64,000 bases of DNA from Stenotrophomonas rhizophila. Its GTDB lineage: Bacteria; Pseudomonadota; Gammaproteobacteria; Xanthomonadales; Xanthomonadaceae. The translations under genes and the position numbers were made by a program. The notes under the pieces are model-generated. The model ran no database searches. It saw only the letters and a program-made list of their open reading frames with translations, and was not told the DNA's origin. Below are positions 47,250 through 56,061 of this stretch, in pieces (positions within the stretch are counted from its first letter, which is position 1; each line of letters begins with the position of its first letter). The stretch lies in assembly GCF_001704155.1 (NCBI RefSeq), contig NZ_CP016294.1:3283501-3347500 (forward strand), written 5' to 3'.

Positions 47250-48020
47250 ATGGCCAACGACTACCCCCTCCGTCCGCCGCCACCACTGCTGGACAATGCG
47301 TGCGCGCTGTTCCTGGACGTGGATGGCACCCTCATTGAATTTGCCGACGACCCCGAGGCCGTCACCCTGCTGCCCGAGGTGCGCGAGGCCATCGGCCGCA
47401 TCAGCGACCGGCTCGACGGTGCGGTTGCCCTGATCAGCGGGCGACCGCTGGCCCAGCTGGACCGCCTGTTCGCGCCACTGCACCTGCCCGCCGCTGGCCT
47501 GCACGGCCACCAGGTGCGTGGCATGGGCGGTGACACCCACGCCGTAGACGGCCGCACCGCCACTGACAGCGACACCAGCGAATGGCTGCACGCCGTGCAC
47601 CAGCAGGCCATGCGGTTCGCGCATGGCCATCCCGGCGTGCTGGTCGAAGACAAGGGCCGCAGCCTGGCCCTGCATTGGCGTGGCGCGCCGCATGCCGCCA
47701 ACGAAGTGCGTGCGTTCGCCGAACGCCACATCGGCGGCAACACCGGGTACCGGCTGCAGCCCGGCGACCACGTGGTGGAATTCATTCCCGAAGGCAGCGA
47801 CAAGGGCCGCGCGATCCGCCAGCTCATGCAGCAGCAGCCCTTCCGCGGCCGCATTCCCGTGTTCCTGGGCGACGACCTGACCGACGAGTACGGCTTCGAT
47901 GCCGCCAACACCCTGCATGGCTGGAGCGTGCTGGTGGGCGAACGCGAGCCCAGTGCCGCGGTCTTCGCCCTGCCGCGTGTGCGCGACGTACACGGATGGC
48001 TGCAGGAAAACGCTTACTGA
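47250..48020 (+). CDS. otsB: Trehalose-6-phosphate phosphatase
   Basis: HAD-superfamily phosphatase of 256 residues, removing phosphate from trehalose-6-phosphate. Motif I LFLDVDGTLIEF carries the nucleophile Asp. Motif II is LISGRPLAQLDRLF, and the C-terminal GDDLTDEYGFDAAN is motif IV. First gene of the otsB-GH15-otsA cluster; 22 bp separate it from the GH15 gene. Confidence 0.94.
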   Translation: MANDYPLRPPPPLLDNACALFLDVDGTLIEFADDPEAVTLLPEVREAIGRISDRLDGAVALISGRPLAQLDRLFAPLHLPAAGLHGHQVRGMGGDTHAVDGRTATDSDTSEWLHAVHQQAMRFAHGHPGVLVEDKGRSLALHWRGAPHAANEVRAFAERHIGGNTGYRLQPGDHVVEFIPEGSDKGRAIRQLMQQQPFRGRIPVFLGDDLTDEYGFDAANTLHGWSVLVGEREPSAAVFALPRVRDVHGWLQENAY

Positions 48021-48042
48021 TGTACCCAGAGACCCCCACCCC

Positions 48043-49824
48043 ATGACTGATTCCAACCTGGACCTTGGCGTGGTCGGCAACGGCAGCTTCGGCGCGCTGA
48101 TCGACCGCCACGCGCGCGTCGTGTGGAGCTGCCTGCCCACCTTCGACGGCGACCCCACCTTCTGCGCACTGCTGCAGCCCAACCAGCAGGTCGGTGGCGA
48201 TTTCGCCATTGAACTGGAAGACATGGTCAGCAGCGAACAGAGCTACCTGACCAACACCGCCATCCTGCGCACCGTACTGCACGACAAGCACGGCGGCTCG
48301 CTGGAAATCATCGATTTCGCCCCGCGCTGGCGCCAGAACGATCGTTTCTACCGGCCGGTCAGCCTGATCCGCCAGGTGCGCCCGCTGGGTGGCAACCCGC
48401 GCATCATCGTGCGCGCCCGCCCGCTGGCGGACTGGGGCGCGCGCGTGCCCGAGGCCACCTGGGGCAGCAACCACATCCGCTGGGTACTGCCCGACCACGT
48501 GCTGCGCCTGACCACCGACGTACCGCTGCGCTTCGTGCGCGATGAGCTGCCGTTCGTGCTCAGCCACCCGGTGCACCTGGTGCTGGGCGTGGACGAATCG
48601 CTGAACCGTTCGCTCAGCGGCTATGTGCAGGAATCCTTCCAGCGCACGCGCGATTACTGGCGCGAATGGGTGCGCTACCTGTCCATTCCGCTTGAATGGC
48701 AGGACGCGGTGATCCGCAGTGCGATCACCCTCAAGCTGTGCCAGTACGAAGACAGTGGTGCCATCATCGCCGCCATGACCACCTCCATTCCCGAGGCGCC
48801 GGGCAGCATCCGCAACTGGGATTACCGCTACTGCTGGCTGCGCGATGCCGCCTTCGTGGTGCGCGCGCTCAACCGCCTCGGTGCCACCCGCACCATGGAA
48901 CAGTTCCTGGGCTACATCTTCAATCTCGCCACCGGCGATGGCAGCCTGCAGCCGCTGTACGGCATCGGCTTCGAGGCCAAGCTGGAAGAAAGCGAAGTGG
49001 CCTCCCTCGATGGCTACCGTGGCATGGGCCCGGTGCGGCGCGGCAACCTGGCCTGGGTGCAGCGCCAGCACGATGTGTACGGCAGCGTGGTGCTGGCGTC
49101 CACCCAGCTGTTCTTCGACCGCCGCCTGCAGGACCCCGGCGACGCCCACACCTTCGCGCGGCTGGAACCGCTGGGCGAACAGGCCTTCGCCCTGCACGAC
49201 GTGCCCGACGCCGGCCTGTGGGAATTCCGCGGCCGCACCGAAGTGCATACCTACACCAGCGCGATGTGCTGGGCCGCCTGCGACCGCCTGTGCAAGATCG
49301 CCGTGCGCCTGAAGCTGGACCACCGTGCCGAGTACTGGCGCGACCGCGCCAACACCATCCACGCGCGCATCCTGCGCGAGTCCTGGAGCGACGAGCTGGG
49401 CCACTTCACCGACACCTACGGCGGCCACCGCCTGGATGCCTCGCTGCTGCTGCTGGCCGACATCGGCTTCATCGCCGCCGACGATGCGCGTTTCGTCGCC
49501 ACCGTCGAGGCCATCGGCCGTGACCTCAAGCACGGCAACGCGCTGTACCGCTACGTGGCGCCGGATGATTTCGGCGAGCCGGAAACCAGCTTCACCATCT
49601 GCACGTTCTGGTACATCGACGCATTGGCTGCCATCGGCCGCCTGGACGAAGCGCGCGAGATGTTCGAAATGCTGCTCGAACGCCGCAACCACCTCGGCCT
49701 GCTCTCCGAAGACCTGGCCTTCGATAATGGCGAGGCCTGGGGCAACTTCCCGCAGACCTATTCGCACGTGGGCCTGGTCACCGCCGCCATGCGGCTGTCG
49801 CGTAGCTGGCAGGAGGCCTCATGA
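48043..49824 (+). CDS. GH15 family glycoside hydrolase (glucoamylase/trehalase type)
   Basis: Cytoplasmic protein of 593 residues without a signal peptide; the start is ATG 48043. An N-terminal super-beta-sandwich domain (about 1-230) precedes the (alpha/alpha)6 barrel. GH15 motifs are GSIRNWDYRYCWLRDAAFVV and HLGLLSED ... GNFPQTYSHVGLV, which contain the catalytic Glu positions. Bacterial GH15 enzymes linked to ots genes may hydrolyse trehalose or maltose-type glucans. It overlaps otsA by 4 bp (ATGA). Confidence 0.9.
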   Translation: MTDSNLDLGVVGNGSFGALIDRHARVVWSCLPTFDGDPTFCALLQPNQQVGGDFAIELEDMVSSEQSYLTNTAILRTVLHDKHGGSLEIIDFAPRWRQNDRFYRPVSLIRQVRPLGGNPRIIVRARPLADWGARVPEATWGSNHIRWVLPDHVLRLTTDVPLRFVRDELPFVLSHPVHLVLGVDESLNRSLSGYVQESFQRTRDYWREWVRYLSIPLEWQDAVIRSAITLKLCQYEDSGAIIAAMTTSIPEAPGSIRNWDYRYCWLRDAAFVVRALNRLGATRTMEQFLGYIFNLATGDGSLQPLYGIGFEAKLEESEVASLDGYRGMGPVRRGNLAWVQRQHDVYGSVVLASTQLFFDRRLQDPGDAHTFARLEPLGEQAFALHDVPDAGLWEFRGRTEVHTYTSAMCWAACDRLCKIAVRLKLDHRAEYWRDRANTIHARILRESWSDELGHFTDTYGGHRLDASLLLLADIGFIAADDARFVATVEAIGRDLKHGNALYRYVAPDDFGEPETSFTICTFWYIDALAAIGRLDEAREMFEMLLERRNHLGLLSEDLAFDNGEAWGNFPQTYSHVGLVTAAMRLSRSWQEAS

Positions 49825-51188
49825 GCCGCCTTGTCGTGGTGTCCAACCGCGTGGCCGCGCCCGGCGTGGCCGCCCCGGGTGGGCTGGCAGTGGGACTGCT
49901 GGCCGCGCTGAAGGAACGCGGTGGGCTGTGGTTCGGCTGGAGCGGCAAATCCGTGCGCGATGACAGCGGCGAGCTGCACGAGCAGACCGAGGGTGACATC
50001 CGCTACGTCACCATGGACCTGAACAAGCGCGACGTCGACGGCTACTACAACGGCTTCGCCAACCGCACCCTGTGGCCGCTGCTGCACTTCCGGCTGGACC
50101 TGGTGGACTATGACCGCGCCACCCGCGAAACCTACCGCCGGGTCAACGCGCTGTTCGCCGAAAAGCTGGCGCCGCTGCTGCGCGAAGACGACATCGTGTG
50201 GATCCACGATTACCACCTGATCCCGCTGGCCTCGCTGCTGCGCGAACGTGGCATCGGCTGCCGCATCGGCTTCTTCCTGCACGTGCCGATGCCATCGGCC
50301 GACCTGCTGCAGGCCATGCCCGACCACCTGCGGCTGTTCTCCAGCCTGTACGCCTACGACCTGGTCGGGTTCCAGACCCAGCGCGACGCCGACCGCTTCC
50401 AGTCCTACGTGCGCCTGTTCGCTGGCGGCAAGGTGCTGCCCGATGGCATGCTGGAAGCCCCCGGCGGTCGCCGTTTCCGCGCCGCCGCGTTCCCGATCGG
50501 CATCGACACTGCGCACATCGAACGCCAGGCCAAGGCCGGTGCCAACAAGCCGGCCGTGCGCGACCTGCGCAACAGCCTGCGCGACCGCCAGCTGGCGATC
50601 GGCGTGGACCGGCTGGACTACTCCAAGGGTCTGCCCGAACGCTTCCAGGGTTTCGAGCGCTACCTGCAACGCCACCCTGACCAGCGTGGCAGCCTCACCT
50701 ACCTGCAGATCGCCCCGGTGTCGCGCGGCGATGTCACCGAGTACCGGCAGCTGCGCAGCCAGCTGGAACAGATCGCCGGCCACATCAACGGCGGCTTTGC
50801 CGAACCGGACTGGACCCCGCTGCGCTACGTGAACCAGAACTTCGCGCATGCCACCCTCACCGGCTTCTACCGCGCCGCTGCCGTCGGCCTGGTCACTCCG
50901 CTGCGCGATGGCATGAACCTGGTGGCCAAGGAGTACGTGGCCTCGCAGGACCCGGAAAACCCCGGTGTGCTGGTGTTGTCGCTGCTGGCCGGCGCGGCCG
51001 ACGAAATGAAGCAGGCGTTGCTGGTGAATCCGCACGACCTGGATGGCGTGGCCGATGCCATCGCCACCGCCGCCACCATGCCGCTGCGCAAACGCGTGGA
51101 GCGCTGGCAGGCGATGATGGATCACCTGCGCGCCCATGACATCAACCACTGGCGCCAGAGCTATCTGGAGGCACTGGAAAACGGCTGA
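49821..51188 (+). CDS. otsA: Alpha,alpha-trehalose-6-phosphate synthase
   Basis: GT20 enzyme of 455 residues making trehalose-6-phosphate from UDP-glucose and glucose-6-phosphate. Landmarks: [49 protein letters not shown] and [19 protein letters not shown]. Coupled by ATGA overlap to the GH15 gene. Unlike the GT20 part of ggpPS it lacks a fused phosphatase, and otsB supplies that step. Confidence 0.95.
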   Translation: MSRLVVVSNRVAAPGVAAPGGLAVGLLAALKERGGLWFGWSGKSVRDDSGELHEQTEGDIRYVTMDLNKRDVDGYYNGFANRTLWPLLHFRLDLVDYDRATRETYRRVNALFAEKLAPLLREDDIVWIHDYHLIPLASLLRERGIGCRIGFFLHVPMPSADLLQAMPDHLRLFSSLYAYDLVGFQTQRDADRFQSYVRLFAGGKVLPDGMLEAPGGRRFRAAAFPIGIDTAHIERQAKAGANKPAVRDLRNSLRDRQLAIGVDRLDYSKGLPERFQGFERYLQRHPDQRGSLTYLQIAPVSRGDVTEYRQLRSQLEQIAGHINGGFAEPDWTPLRYVNQNFAHATLTGFYRAAAVGLVTPLRDGMNLVAKEYVASQDPENPGVLVLSLLAGAADEMKQALLVNPHDLDGVADAIATAATMPLRKRVERWQAMMDHLRAHDINHWRQSYLEALENG

Positions 51189-51204
51189 TTACGACATGCT
51201 GTCG

Positions 51205-51229
51205 GGCCAGAAATCTGTCGCTTCTGGCC
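51205..51229. terminator. Hairpin after otsA
   Basis: Arms GGCCAGAA and TTCTGGCC around a 9-base loop, 16 bp after the otsA stop, without a T-run. The rest of 51230-51485 contains a TTGACA at 51412-51417, a possible -35 for the next gene, and no other recognisable element. Confidence 0.5.
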
Positions 51230-51485
51230 TGAACTCGTACCCGCTATGCGCATCATCCGCCGTGATGCGCTCGTTTTAGGAGTGTGTCGCTTTCTGCACT
51301 TCCCGCCGTGGAAATCCCGATAAGCGCAGCGTGCCATTTCGATAGGCCTCCTAAATCGTCGGAAACTACGACCGATTCGCAACCTGGGGCGCGCGCAACT
51401 TTCATTTTTCGTTGACAGGCCGTTCCGACATTGACTCCCGCAACGCCCGTGCATGCCGCAGGGGCTGGAACCGGGAATCGGATTG

Positions 51486-52754
51486 ATGTCACTGCTGGAT
51501 CGCTTCATCGAAGACACCGCCCTGCACATGGGCCTTGGCCACCGCGCGCGCAACCTGGTGGACGTGCTGGTCGATTACATCCGCGGCCTGCCGGGCGGCA
51601 TCCATGGCCTGCGCCGTCGTTTCGATGCCGTGGGCCTGGGCAGCCGTTTTCCCGGTGATGAACGGCCCTCGCGGCTGCTGGCCAGCCAGCTGGAATGCGT
51701 GATCGGCCGCGAGGAGCTGGCCGTGCTGGCGCGGCGGGCCGCCTTCCCCACCGGCATGTTCGCGGTGGTGGCCTCCGACCTGCTGCCGGGCCTGCTGGAT
51801 GTCCTGGAGCAGGAAGCCCGCAGCGCGCAGGCGCCCCATCCCGTGAAGCAGGCAGTGCCGCGAAGCCCTACCCTGCGCCTGGTACGGGGCACCGCCGCGC
51901 GCGGGCTGCTGTGGGTGATGGTTGCCGGCGTGCTGCTGTGCCTGACCGGCTGGATCCACCAGAAGACCCGGGTGAGTACCGGTGCCGCGCCGACCTATGC
52001 CGACCAGCAGCACCCGCCCCGGCTGTCGCTGGTGAACAGCGGCGGCGTGATCGACGTACGCGGCCGCCTGCCAGGCGAGGCCGACCGCCGCCGGGTATGG
52101 AGCGCGCTGGTGGCCCAGTACGGCCAGGGCGGGGTCACCGGCGACATCCTGCGCGACCCACAGGCACAGGCCCCGCGTTGGCTGGACCGACTGGTTACGT
52201 TGGCCCCGGTGCTGCGCCATCCCGGGCTTTCGCTATCGTTTACCGGTGATGCGCTGCACGTGGACATGACCCGGCTGCCGGAAGGGGACCGGATCGCGGT
52301 GTCCAATACCCTGCGCCGCGCGTTTGGCCACCTGCAGGTGAGCGGGCTGTGGGACGCGGGCCGGATCGCGCTGGCGCAGCTGCCGGCCCAGCCCGAACCG
52401 CACGCGCTGGTGGCGGCGTTGAACCAGGGCAAGGTCGGGTTCGAGCACAAGTCGCCAGTGCTGCGGGCCGATGGGCGCGACATGCTGCGGGCCAGTGCGC
52501 AGTCGATCCTAGCCGCCGGGCCCGGTGTGCGCCTCGAAGTGGGCGGGCATACCGACAGCCTGGGGGCTGCCGAAACCAACCTGCAGCTGAGCCAGCAACG
52601 CGCGGATGTGGTGGTGGCGGAACTGCAGGCGCTGGGGGTGCCGGCAAGTGCGCTGGAGCCGCGTGGTTATGGCGAAGAACATCCGGTGGCCGACAACCGG
52701 TTGGAAAGTGGGCGGGATCGTAATCGGCGGATTGAATACAGCGTTCTTCGATGA
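51486..52754 (+). CDS. YidB-like/OmpA fusion membrane protein
   Basis: Protein of 422 residues, start ATG 51486. The N-terminal ~110 residues resemble the YidB/DUF937 domain (LPGGIHGLRRRFDAVGLGSR, QLECVIGREELAVLARRAAF). A membrane helix spans about 140-157 (GLLWVMVAGVLLCLTGWI). A periplasmic middle region (about 180-310) with BON-like blocks follows. The C-terminal OmpA domain (about 318-422) has the peptidoglycan signature VGGHTDSLGAAETNLQLSQQ. The fold order means a cytoplasmic YidB part and a peptidoglycan-binding end. Precise role unknown. Confidence 0.8.
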   Translation: MSLLDRFIEDTALHMGLGHRARNLVDVLVDYIRGLPGGIHGLRRRFDAVGLGSRFPGDERPSRLLASQLECVIGREELAVLARRAAFPTGMFAVVASDLLPGLLDVLEQEARSAQAPHPVKQAVPRSPTLRLVRGTAARGLLWVMVAGVLLCLTGWIHQKTRVSTGAAPTYADQQHPPRLSLVNSGGVIDVRGRLPGEADRRRVWSALVAQYGQGGVTGDILRDPQAQAPRWLDRLVTLAPVLRHPGLSLSFTGDALHVDMTRLPEGDRIAVSNTLRRAFGHLQVSGLWDAGRIALAQLPAQPEPHALVAALNQGKVGFEHKSPVLRADGRDMLRASAQSILAAGPGVRLEVGGHTDSLGAAETNLQLSQQRADVVVAELQALGVPASALEPRGYGEEHPVADNRLESGRDRNRRIEYSVLR

Positions 52755-52769
52755 CGTGCGCGTCCGCAT

Positions 52770-52796
52770 GCCGGCCAAACCATCGGTACCGGCTAC
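52770..52796 (-). repeat. Degenerate GTAG repeat between convergent genes
   Basis: Outer arms GCCGG and CCGGC, inner arms ACC and GGT around ATC, then TAC so that CTAC is present at 52793-52796. Bulges interrupt the stem. It lies between the OmpA fusion and pgeF genes. Confidence 0.5.
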
Positions 52797-52806
52797 GCGT
52801 CGGGGC

Positions 52807-53616
52807 TCACGGCGCCATCCATGCCAACGTCGCCATCCGCCCGGTCCGTCGATCCCGCCGATGCGAATAGAACCGCCCCGGCTCGGCAATCGTGCTCAGC
52901 TGCCCACCACTAATTCCGCCCGGGTCCACCCCGGCCGCCACCAGCCGCCGCCGCGCCAGCGCGTACAGATCCACCTTCCAATGCCCCGGGCGGGTGGCCA
53001 CGAAGGCCTCCGCCGCCCCCGCATCCAGGTCCACGAACGCCGCGAACACGTCCGCCCCGATCTCGTACTCGGCCGGCCCGGCCGCCGGCCCCAGCCACGC
53101 CTGCAACCCGCCCGGCGGCGTACGCATCGCCGCCACCGTGGCTTCCAGCATGCCGTCGGCCAAGCCACGCCAACCGGCATGGGCGGCCCCGATCTCGCGG
53201 CCATCGCGCGCGGCCAGCACCACCGGCAGGCAGTCGGCGGTCAGGATCGCCAGCACCACCCCGGGCACCGAGGTGACCGCCGCATCGGCGGTGGGTTCGG
53301 CGTCAATGCCGCCCTCCACGGGCGGCGCATCAAACCGCAGCACCCCCGTGCCATGCACCTGGCGCAGCCAGTGGGGTGCCGAGGGCAGGCCCAGCCCGGC
53401 CTGCAGCAGCGCGCGGTTGCGCGCCACCTGGTCCGGGTCGTCGCCGTCGGCGGCGGTGCGGTTGCCCATGTTGAACTGGTCAAATGGCGCCTTCGAGCCG
53501 CCTGCGCCGTGGCGCAGGGTGGTCAGCGCATGCACCCCGGGCGCGGCCGCCCAGTCGGCGGCCAGCACCGGCAGCAGCGCGGCGTGCGGCGAATCAGGGG
53601 CCACGGGCGCAGCCAT
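52807..53616 (-). CDS. pgeF: Peptidoglycan editing factor PgeF (laccase-domain, YfiH family)
   Basis: Cytoplasmic protein of 269 residues. Family signature blocks with metal ligands: WLRQVHGTGVLRFD, LAILTADCLPVVL, and IGAAHAGWRGLADGMLEATV. Members are reported to act on purine nucleosides and, in E. coli, to prevent L-Ser misincorporation into peptidoglycan. The ATG overlaps the rluD stop (TGATG). Confidence 0.9.
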   Translation of the reverse strand: MAAPVAPDSPHAALLPVLAADWAAAPGVHALTTLRHGAGGSKAPFDQFNMGNRTAADGDDPDQVARNRALLQAGLGLPSAPHWLRQVHGTGVLRFDAPPVEGGIDAEPTADAAVTSVPGVVLAILTADCLPVVLAARDGREIGAAHAGWRGLADGMLEATVAAMRTPPGGLQAWLGPAAGPAEYEIGADVFAAFVDLDAGAAEAFVATRPGHWKVDLYALARRRLVAAGVDPGGISGGQLSTIAEPGRFYSHRRDRRTGRMATLAWMAP

Positions 53617-54611
53617 CAGCGGCGACCGCGTTCCAGCTCGGTGAACCGCTTGGTGTCTTCACGCAGCGCGTCCAGCAGCGCCACCATGTCGGCCGGCAGC
53701 GGCGCGCTGTTGCGGATCGGCTCACCGGTGATCGGGTGGGCGAACTCCAGCGTTTCAGCATGCAGCGCCTGGCGCTTGAAGCCGCGCAGCTGCGCGACCA
53801 GCTCGTCGGTGGCGCCCTTGGGCAGCTTCAGCGCGCCGCCGTACAGCGAATCGCCCACGATGGCGTGCTTGAGGTGCGCCATGTGCACGCGGATCTGGTG
53901 GGTACGCCCGGTTTCCAGGCGGCACTCCAGCGCGGTGTGGGCGCGGAAGCGTTCGCGAAGGCGGTAATGGGTCACCGCATCCTTGCCGTCCTCGCGCACC
54001 GCCATGCGGATGCGGTCGCGCGGGTGGCGGTCGATCGGCGCATCGGCGGTACCGCCGGAGACCAGCGCGCCCACCACCACTGCCAGGTACTGGCGGTGGA
54101 CGTTGCGCGCGGCCAGCTGCTCCACCAGCGCGGTCTGCGCCTGGATGGTGCGGGCCACCACCATCACGCCGCTGGTGTCTTTGTCCAGGCGGTGCACGAT
54201 GCCCGCGCGCGGCAGCACCGACAGGCCCGGGTCGCGGAACAGCAGCGCGTTGACCAGGGTGCCGGTGGGGTTGCCCGCACCGGGGTGGACCACCAGGCCG
54301 ACCGGCTTGTTGATCACATAAACGTGTTCATCCTCGTACAGGATGTCCAGCGGGATGTCCTCGGGCTCGGCGTGGGTCTGGGTGTCGAGCACGACATGCA
54401 GGCTGGCCACCTCGCCGCCGCGGACCGGGTCGCGCCCGCGCACGGGTTCGCCGTCCAGCAGCACGTCCCCGGACTTGATCCACTCGCTCAGCTTGGAGCG
54501 GGAGAATTCGGGGAACAGGTCGGCCAGCACGGCGTCAAAGCGCCGCCCGGCGGCGGTATCGGGCACGACGGCCTGACGGGTGGATTCGGTTTCAGAAGCG
54601 TTATCGGACAT
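53616..54611 (-). CDS. rluD: 23S rRNA pseudouridine(1911/1915/1917) synthase RluD
   Basis: Protein of 331 residues. The start at 54611 gives [11 protein letters not shown]. An S4 RNA-binding domain ([19 protein letters not shown]) is followed by the catalytic domain with [17 protein letters not shown], which holds the catalytic Asp, and [20 protein letters not shown]. Position next to bamD (divergent) and pgeF (downstream) is the usual gammaproteobacterial arrangement. Confidence 0.94.
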   Translation of the reverse strand: MSDNASETESTRQAVVPDTAAGRRFDAVLADLFPEFSRSKLSEWIKSGDVLLDGEPVRGRDPVRGGEVASLHVVLDTQTHAEPEDIPLDILYEDEHVYVINKPVGLVVHPGAGNPTGTLVNALLFRDPGLSVLPRAGIVHRLDKDTSGVMVVARTIQAQTALVEQLAARNVHRQYLAVVVGALVSGGTADAPIDRHPRDRIRMAVREDGKDAVTHYRLRERFRAHTALECRLETGRTHQIRVHMAHLKHAIVGDSLYGGALKLPKGATDELVAQLRGFKRQALHAETLEFAHPITGEPIRNSAPLPADMVALLDALREDTKRFTELERGRR

Positions 54612-54727
54612 GGGGAGCACACCGCAGGAAGACAAATTGGGGGTCCCGGCGACCAGTTTCAGTCGCAGGACAGGCCACTAGGCTATCATCGACCCTTCGT
54701 ATTCCAGCCGCGTCCCGCCCTGACCCC

Positions 54728-55612
54728 ATGATCCGACGCTCTTCCCTGCTGTCCGCGCCCGTCCGCACCGCGGCCCTGATGCTGGTCCTGGCCCTCGTTT
54801 CCACCGGCTGCCACCGTGGCGCCAAGGGTGACAACCCGGAAGAAGGCCAGCCTGTCGAAACGATCTACGACAAGAGCCACGGCCTGATGCAGAAGGGCAA
54901 CTGGAGTGGCGCCGAAGCCACCTTCCGCCGCCTGATCGCCCAGTACCCGTACGGCCCGTACACCGAGCAGGCGATGATCGAAACCGCCTACGCCCAGTAC
55001 AAGGCCGGCAAGCACGATGACGCGGTGTCGAGCATCGACCGCTTCATCCGCACCTACCCGACCCACCGCAACATCGCCTACATGTACTACCTGCGTGGCC
55101 TGGCCAACAGCAACCGCAACACGGTGTTCCTGCGCCGCGTGTGGTCGCTGGACCCGAGCCGCCGCGACCTGTCCACCCCGCGCCAGGCCTACGCCGACTT
55201 CAACATCGTGGTCGAGCGTTACCCCAACAGCCGCTACGCTGCCGATGCACGCAGCCGCATGCTGGAGCTGCGCGACGTGTTCGCCCAGCATGAGCTGGAC
55301 AACGCGCTGTACTACCTGCGCCGCGAGGCCTACGTCTCCGCCGCCGGCCGGGCCAACTACCTGCTGGATACCTACCCGCAGAGCGCGTTCCAGTACGACG
55401 CCGTGGCCGCCTTGGGCGAGGCCTACACCCACCTGGGCAACAAGACCCTGGCCGACGACGCCCGCCGCGTGCTGGAGCTGAACCAGCCCGAGCACCCGTG
55501 GCTGCAGGGCAACTGGCCGAAGTACCCGTGGATGATCCGCAAGCTGAACCCGTTCGCCGGCGAGAAGTCCGCCAGCACCGGCCAGCGCAATGCCACGATG
55601 AATCGCCGCTGA
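54728..55612 (+). CDS. bamD: Outer membrane protein assembly factor BamD
   Basis: Lipoprotein of 294 residues; the signal peptide ends in lipobox VSTGC. TPR-type helical repeats run through residues ~45-250 (YDKSHGLMQKGNWSGAEATF, AMIETAYAQYKAGKHDDAVS). Essential partner of BamA in beta-barrel insertion. Divergent from rluD, as in many gammaproteobacteria. Confidence 0.95.
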   Translation: MIRRSSLLSAPVRTAALMLVLALVSTGCHRGAKGDNPEEGQPVETIYDKSHGLMQKGNWSGAEATFRRLIAQYPYGPYTEQAMIETAYAQYKAGKHDDAVSSIDRFIRTYPTHRNIAYMYYLRGLANSNRNTVFLRRVWSLDPSRRDLSTPRQAYADFNIVVERYPNSRYAADARSRMLELRDVFAQHELDNALYYLRREAYVSAAGRANYLLDTYPQSAFQYDAVAALGEAYTHLGNKTLADDARRVLELNQPEHPWLQGNWPKYPWMIRKLNPFAGEKSASTGQRNATMNRR

Positions 55613-55634
55613 TACCAGCGCGGTGCTGAAACAG

Positions 55635-55663
55635 AAAAGGGTCCCTTGCGGGACCCTTTTTTT
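55635..55663 (+). terminator. Intrinsic terminator of bamD
   Basis: Arms AAAAGGGTCCC and GGGACCCTTTT around TTGC, with seven T in a row at the 3' side. The A-run on the left makes it bidirectional, so it can also end the small minus-strand gene at 55674. Confidence 0.93.
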
Positions 55664-55673
55664 GTTCGCGGCT

Positions 55674-55925
55674 TCAGGAGATCGAGCGAGTATCCGGCGC
55701 CGGGATGGCATCCCGGGGCTCGGCCTGTCGCACCGTGACGTTGGCCACCTGGAAGCGCCCGACCGCGTAGCTCATCGGCGCTACGGTCGTTGCGGTCCGC
55801 GCCATGTGCGCATTGGCGATGGACGCCGGCACGGGGCGGTCAGCCACGGTGGCCGTTCGCGCCTGCGTCGGGACCGGGTAAGGGCTATGGCCGACGTTTC
55901 GCGTCTCGATGGAAGGAACATGCAT
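55674..55925 (-). CDS. Small protein of unknown function
   Basis: Protein of 83 residues, MHVPSIETRNVGHSPYPVPT at the start and RQAEPRDAIPAPDTRSIS at the end. GGAG lies 8 bp before the ATG at 55925 (GGAGACACCCTT). It is rich in Ala, Thr, Val and Pro, with no signal peptide or membrane helix. It follows nadE on the same strand by 136 bp and ends at the bamD terminator. No family recognised; the good ribosome site and terminator support a real gene. Confidence 0.55.
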   Translation of the reverse strand: MHVPSIETRNVGHSPYPVPTQARTATVADRPVPASIANAHMARTATTVAPMSYAVGRFQVANVTVRQAEPRDAIPAPDTRSIS

Positions 55926-56061
55926 AAGGGTGTCTCCGTAGGAAAACCCTGACTCTAGTCACCGTCCGCGGATGCGCTTCCGTGTTTCGCTCAGCCCCGG
56001 AGATCGTCACGGGTCTCCGCAACAGGGCGCGCTTGCCGCGCCCGGTCATGCAGCCGTTCGC

